A DNA stretch of 20,434 bases from a virus. The notes beneath the pieces were generated by a model. It saw only the letters and a list, made by a program, of their open reading frames with translations. It ran no database searches and was not told where the DNA came from. Below, piece after piece: positions 19,105 to 20,434 of the stretch. The position numbers and the translations under genes were made by a program. Where the stretch lies: the IMG/VR virus record IMGVR_UViG_3300048928_000301, positions 1-20,434 of that record. The stretch is one strand, 5' to 3'. Within the stretch, counting starts at the first letter, position 1. Each line of letters begins with the position of its first letter.

Positions 19105-19713
19105 ATGTCACGTTTTGCTGCAAATAGATTCCGGGAAATTACAACTACTTACAAGAACCCACGGTAAATCCATGCATCATGGAATGTAACACGATCATCT
19201 ATCCAATTAATATACATAAGAAGTATCGTCTATAATTTCGGCGATCTTAGTAGATCAGCAGAGCTTTAATATAAGGCTTTAACAAGGAAGAGTTTAAGGT
19301 TTTATACTTGGGCATAACCGTCACAAATTTAACTTCACCATTCGCTGGAACTCCTGCAACTGGCGCATTAGTTAGCAATGGCCAAACATGAATGGCCTTT
19401 TCTTAAAAATTCGTCGAGAGACATTCCGCTGCTTGGTGCAGTGAAAGCACTGGTGCCTTGATATGCCGCGCCATTGATTTTCCTGTCGTCAAGAAGGCCA
19501 CCTCAAAGGGCGGTCGAATCTTTGGTACCCATCGCATTCGAAAGACACATATCCAGTTCATTGAACGGTCATTTTGAATCTTTGTGGCACGGGTGGCACA
19601 TAGTTCACGAGATATTTTGCGTGTTAGCTGAGTTGACCGCAATATCCGGAACCACCTGCAGTTGAATGTGTTCAGTTCAATTGCGGGCGCGAAACCAAGA
19701 TTGGATATGTGCC
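19105..19713. other. Non-coding host flank with a possible gene remnant
   Basis: No convincing gene lies in these 609 bp. On the plus strand an open stretch at 19275-19391 encodes 38 residues such as GITVTNLTSPFAGTPATGA before a TGA, but has no ATG and is directly followed by a hairpin terminator, so it may be the tail of a decayed gene. The 109-codon minus-strand frame at 19403-19732 has a composition unlike a real protein (Cys/Arg/Thr/Trp-rich). Confidence 0.6.
19380..19404 (+). terminator. Hairpin terminator in host flank
   Basis: GGCCA (19380-19384) and TGGCC (19393-19397) pair around eight bases, followed by TTTTCTT. It could end transcription of the remnant noted at 19275-19391 or of an unknown RNA. 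Confidence 0.55.
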
Positions 19714-20040
19714 ATGTACAAGTTTGCAGCAATCGCAGCGGTGGCTATTTCGGCTTTCGCCTTCACAGTTTCAGCAAATGCGCAAAGTATTGAGCTGGGT
19801 CCAAACGGTATCCGAGTAAATCCTGATGGAAACCGCCAAATTGAACGTGATCGCCGTCCTGATCGCGACGAAATAAGTGAGCGTCGCGCAACGCGAATTG
19901 CTCGCGACGAAGGAATGGATGAAGTAGAAAGCGTGTCTCGTCGTCGAGGCGTTTATGTTATCCGCGGCATTGATCGCCGCGACAACGATATGCGCGTAGT
20001 CATCGACAGGCGGAGCGGCGAAGTTCTTGAAGTGCGATAA
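19714..20040 (+). CDS. Secreted PepSY-like protein
   Basis: ATG 19714 begins a clean signal peptide (MYKFAAIAAVAISAFAFTV, cleavage after ANA-type site near residue 24). The mature 84 residues are highly charged: a basic linker (RQIERDRRPDRDEISERR) and a C-terminal PepSY-like unit with TRIARDEGMDEVESVS, then GVYVIRGIDRRDND and VVIDRRSGEVLEV. PepSY units often inhibit proteases or bind ligands in the periplasm; this is by pattern. It lies outside the prophage. Confidence 0.82.
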   Translation: MYKFAAIAAVAISAFAFTVSANAQSIELGPNGIRVNPDGNRQIERDRRPDRDEISERRATRIARDEGMDEVESVSRRRGVYVIRGIDRRDNDMRVVIDRRSGEVLEVR

Positions 20041-20118
20041 CCGCTTTCGCAAAGAGTCACAATCTCAAAGCTTTGAATGGAAAGAACCTTGCCGTCGAAA
20101 CAGAATGTGAGATGATGC

Positions 20119-20193
20119 TTGGGCGTCGGTGAGGTGTGACAATCGATCAGGCGTAGCCTCGGAACGCCCAACGGCTGCCCCGGGGCTTTTTTT
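20119..20193 (+). ncRNA. Candidate small RNA with terminator
   Basis: TTGGGCGT (20119-20126) pairs with ACGCCCAA (20164-20171); inside, GAGG pairs with CCTC; after the stem, GCCCC/GGGGC (20077-20086 offset: 20177-20186) forms a tight hairpin ending in seven T residues (20187-20193). A 75-nt RNA with closed stem plus terminator, in a gap between two genes, suggests a small RNA or the 3' end of the upstream message. I do not recognise a known family, and no strong promoter is visible. Confidence 0.45.
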
Positions 20194-20227
20194 GGCAAGA
20201 AAGTCCCGCGACTGCGGCTGCATTATA

Positions 20228-20256
20228 GATTCAACAAAATTTGAAGCTGTTGAATC
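20228..20256. repeat. Inverted repeat with two GANTC sites
   Basis: GATTCAAC (20228-20235) and GTTGAATC (20249-20256) are exact inverse copies, 13 bases apart. Each carries a GANTC sequence, the target of the CcrM methylase in Alphaproteobacteria. TATAAT occurs next to it on the minus strand (20226-20221), but lacks a good -35. Confidence 0.45.
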
Positions 20257-20309
20257 AGCAATTTTGAGGTAATACCCCTCACAATAGATAGCAGCCTGGA
20301 AATATTCAG

Positions 20310-20417
20310 ATGGATTGGTTCATTGTAGTCTTCGTTACGTTCAAGGTTCTCGTGTTAGGCACGGGCATGTTCTTCGCCATCAAATGGCATTATGATCAAG
20401 GTAAGAAAAAGAAATAG
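20310..20417 (+). CDS. 35-residue single-span membrane protein
   Basis: ATG 20310, behind CTGGA, opens 35 codons: MDWFIVVFVTFKVLVLGTGM, continuing into an FFAIKW helix, then HYDQG and a KKKK end. It is one transmembrane helix with a strongly positive tail, and appears a real small host protein by its clean composition. Function unknown. Confidence 0.6.
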   Translation: MDWFIVVFVTFKVLVLGTGMFFAIKWHYDQGKKKK

Positions 20418-20434
20418 CCAAGCTATCAGACCGT

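Noticed and set aside
19403-19732. 109-codon minus-strand frame in the host flank
   Set aside because: Unlikely composition and overlap with the signal peptide start of the secreted protein gene; no ribosome site.
1-20434. CRISPR array, insertion sequence or rRNA
   Set aside because: No regularly spaced direct repeats, no transposase-like product and no rRNA-like segment seen on either strand.

Overview
The window is most of the early and control half of a temperate-phage genome integrated in an alphaproteobacterium, most likely a Rhizobiales member of the Brucella/Ochrobactrum type. The pointers are: a GapR (DUF2312) homologue; a GTTC-N7-GTTC LexA box, the SOS signal of Alphaproteobacteria; a GGAAC-N16-CGTT promoter of the EcfG general-stress type; tiny KPKKEK-type proteins; and a PepSY-type secreted protein in the flank. 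The genus is an inference.

Layout. (1) 1-1862: small, mostly plus-strand genes (two zinc-ribbon proteins, a secreted protein, micro-ORFs, one frameshifted gene), possibly a lysogenic-conversion region. (2) 1863-6897: a tightly packed leftward early operon read from a Cro-like gene through a GapR paralogue, unknown genes, an adenine methyltransferase, a RusA resolvase, a DUF1376 replication protein and a DUF6456-like protein, closed by a strong terminator at 1863-1888. (3) 6900-8212: the immunity region, with shared operators, a CI/LexA-type S24 repressor, and a convergent two-gene operon under a LexA box. (4) 8398-10829: an accessory insert holding an AT-rich two-gene cassette (DprA-like plus ComFC-like phosphoribosyltransferase), a CsbD stress protein behind an EcfG-type promoter, and a Tyr/Arg-rich lipoprotein. 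(5) 11008-18949: a rightward early operon with almost every gene overlapping the next: coiled-coil protein, Erf annealase, YqaJ exonuclease, NinB, two HNH nucleases, several unknown genes, an AlpA/Xis-like protein and a tyrosine integrase. (6) 18998-19042: the 3' half of a tRNA-Gln(CUG) gene, i.e. attR, followed by the tRNA terminator. (7) 19043-20434: host flank with a PepSY-like secreted protein, a candidate small RNA and a 35-residue membrane protein.

The leftward and rightward early promoters have the same architecture (TTGAC[G/T], 17-bp spacer, CATACT) and share a 20-bp sequence, so one repressor probably controls both operons although they lie 4 kb apart. Structural and lysis genes and the intact tRNA-Gln/attL are not in the window and should lie to its left. 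The most interesting candidates are the DprA-like/phosphoribosyltransferase cassette and the LexA-controlled operon that runs head-on into the repressor gene.
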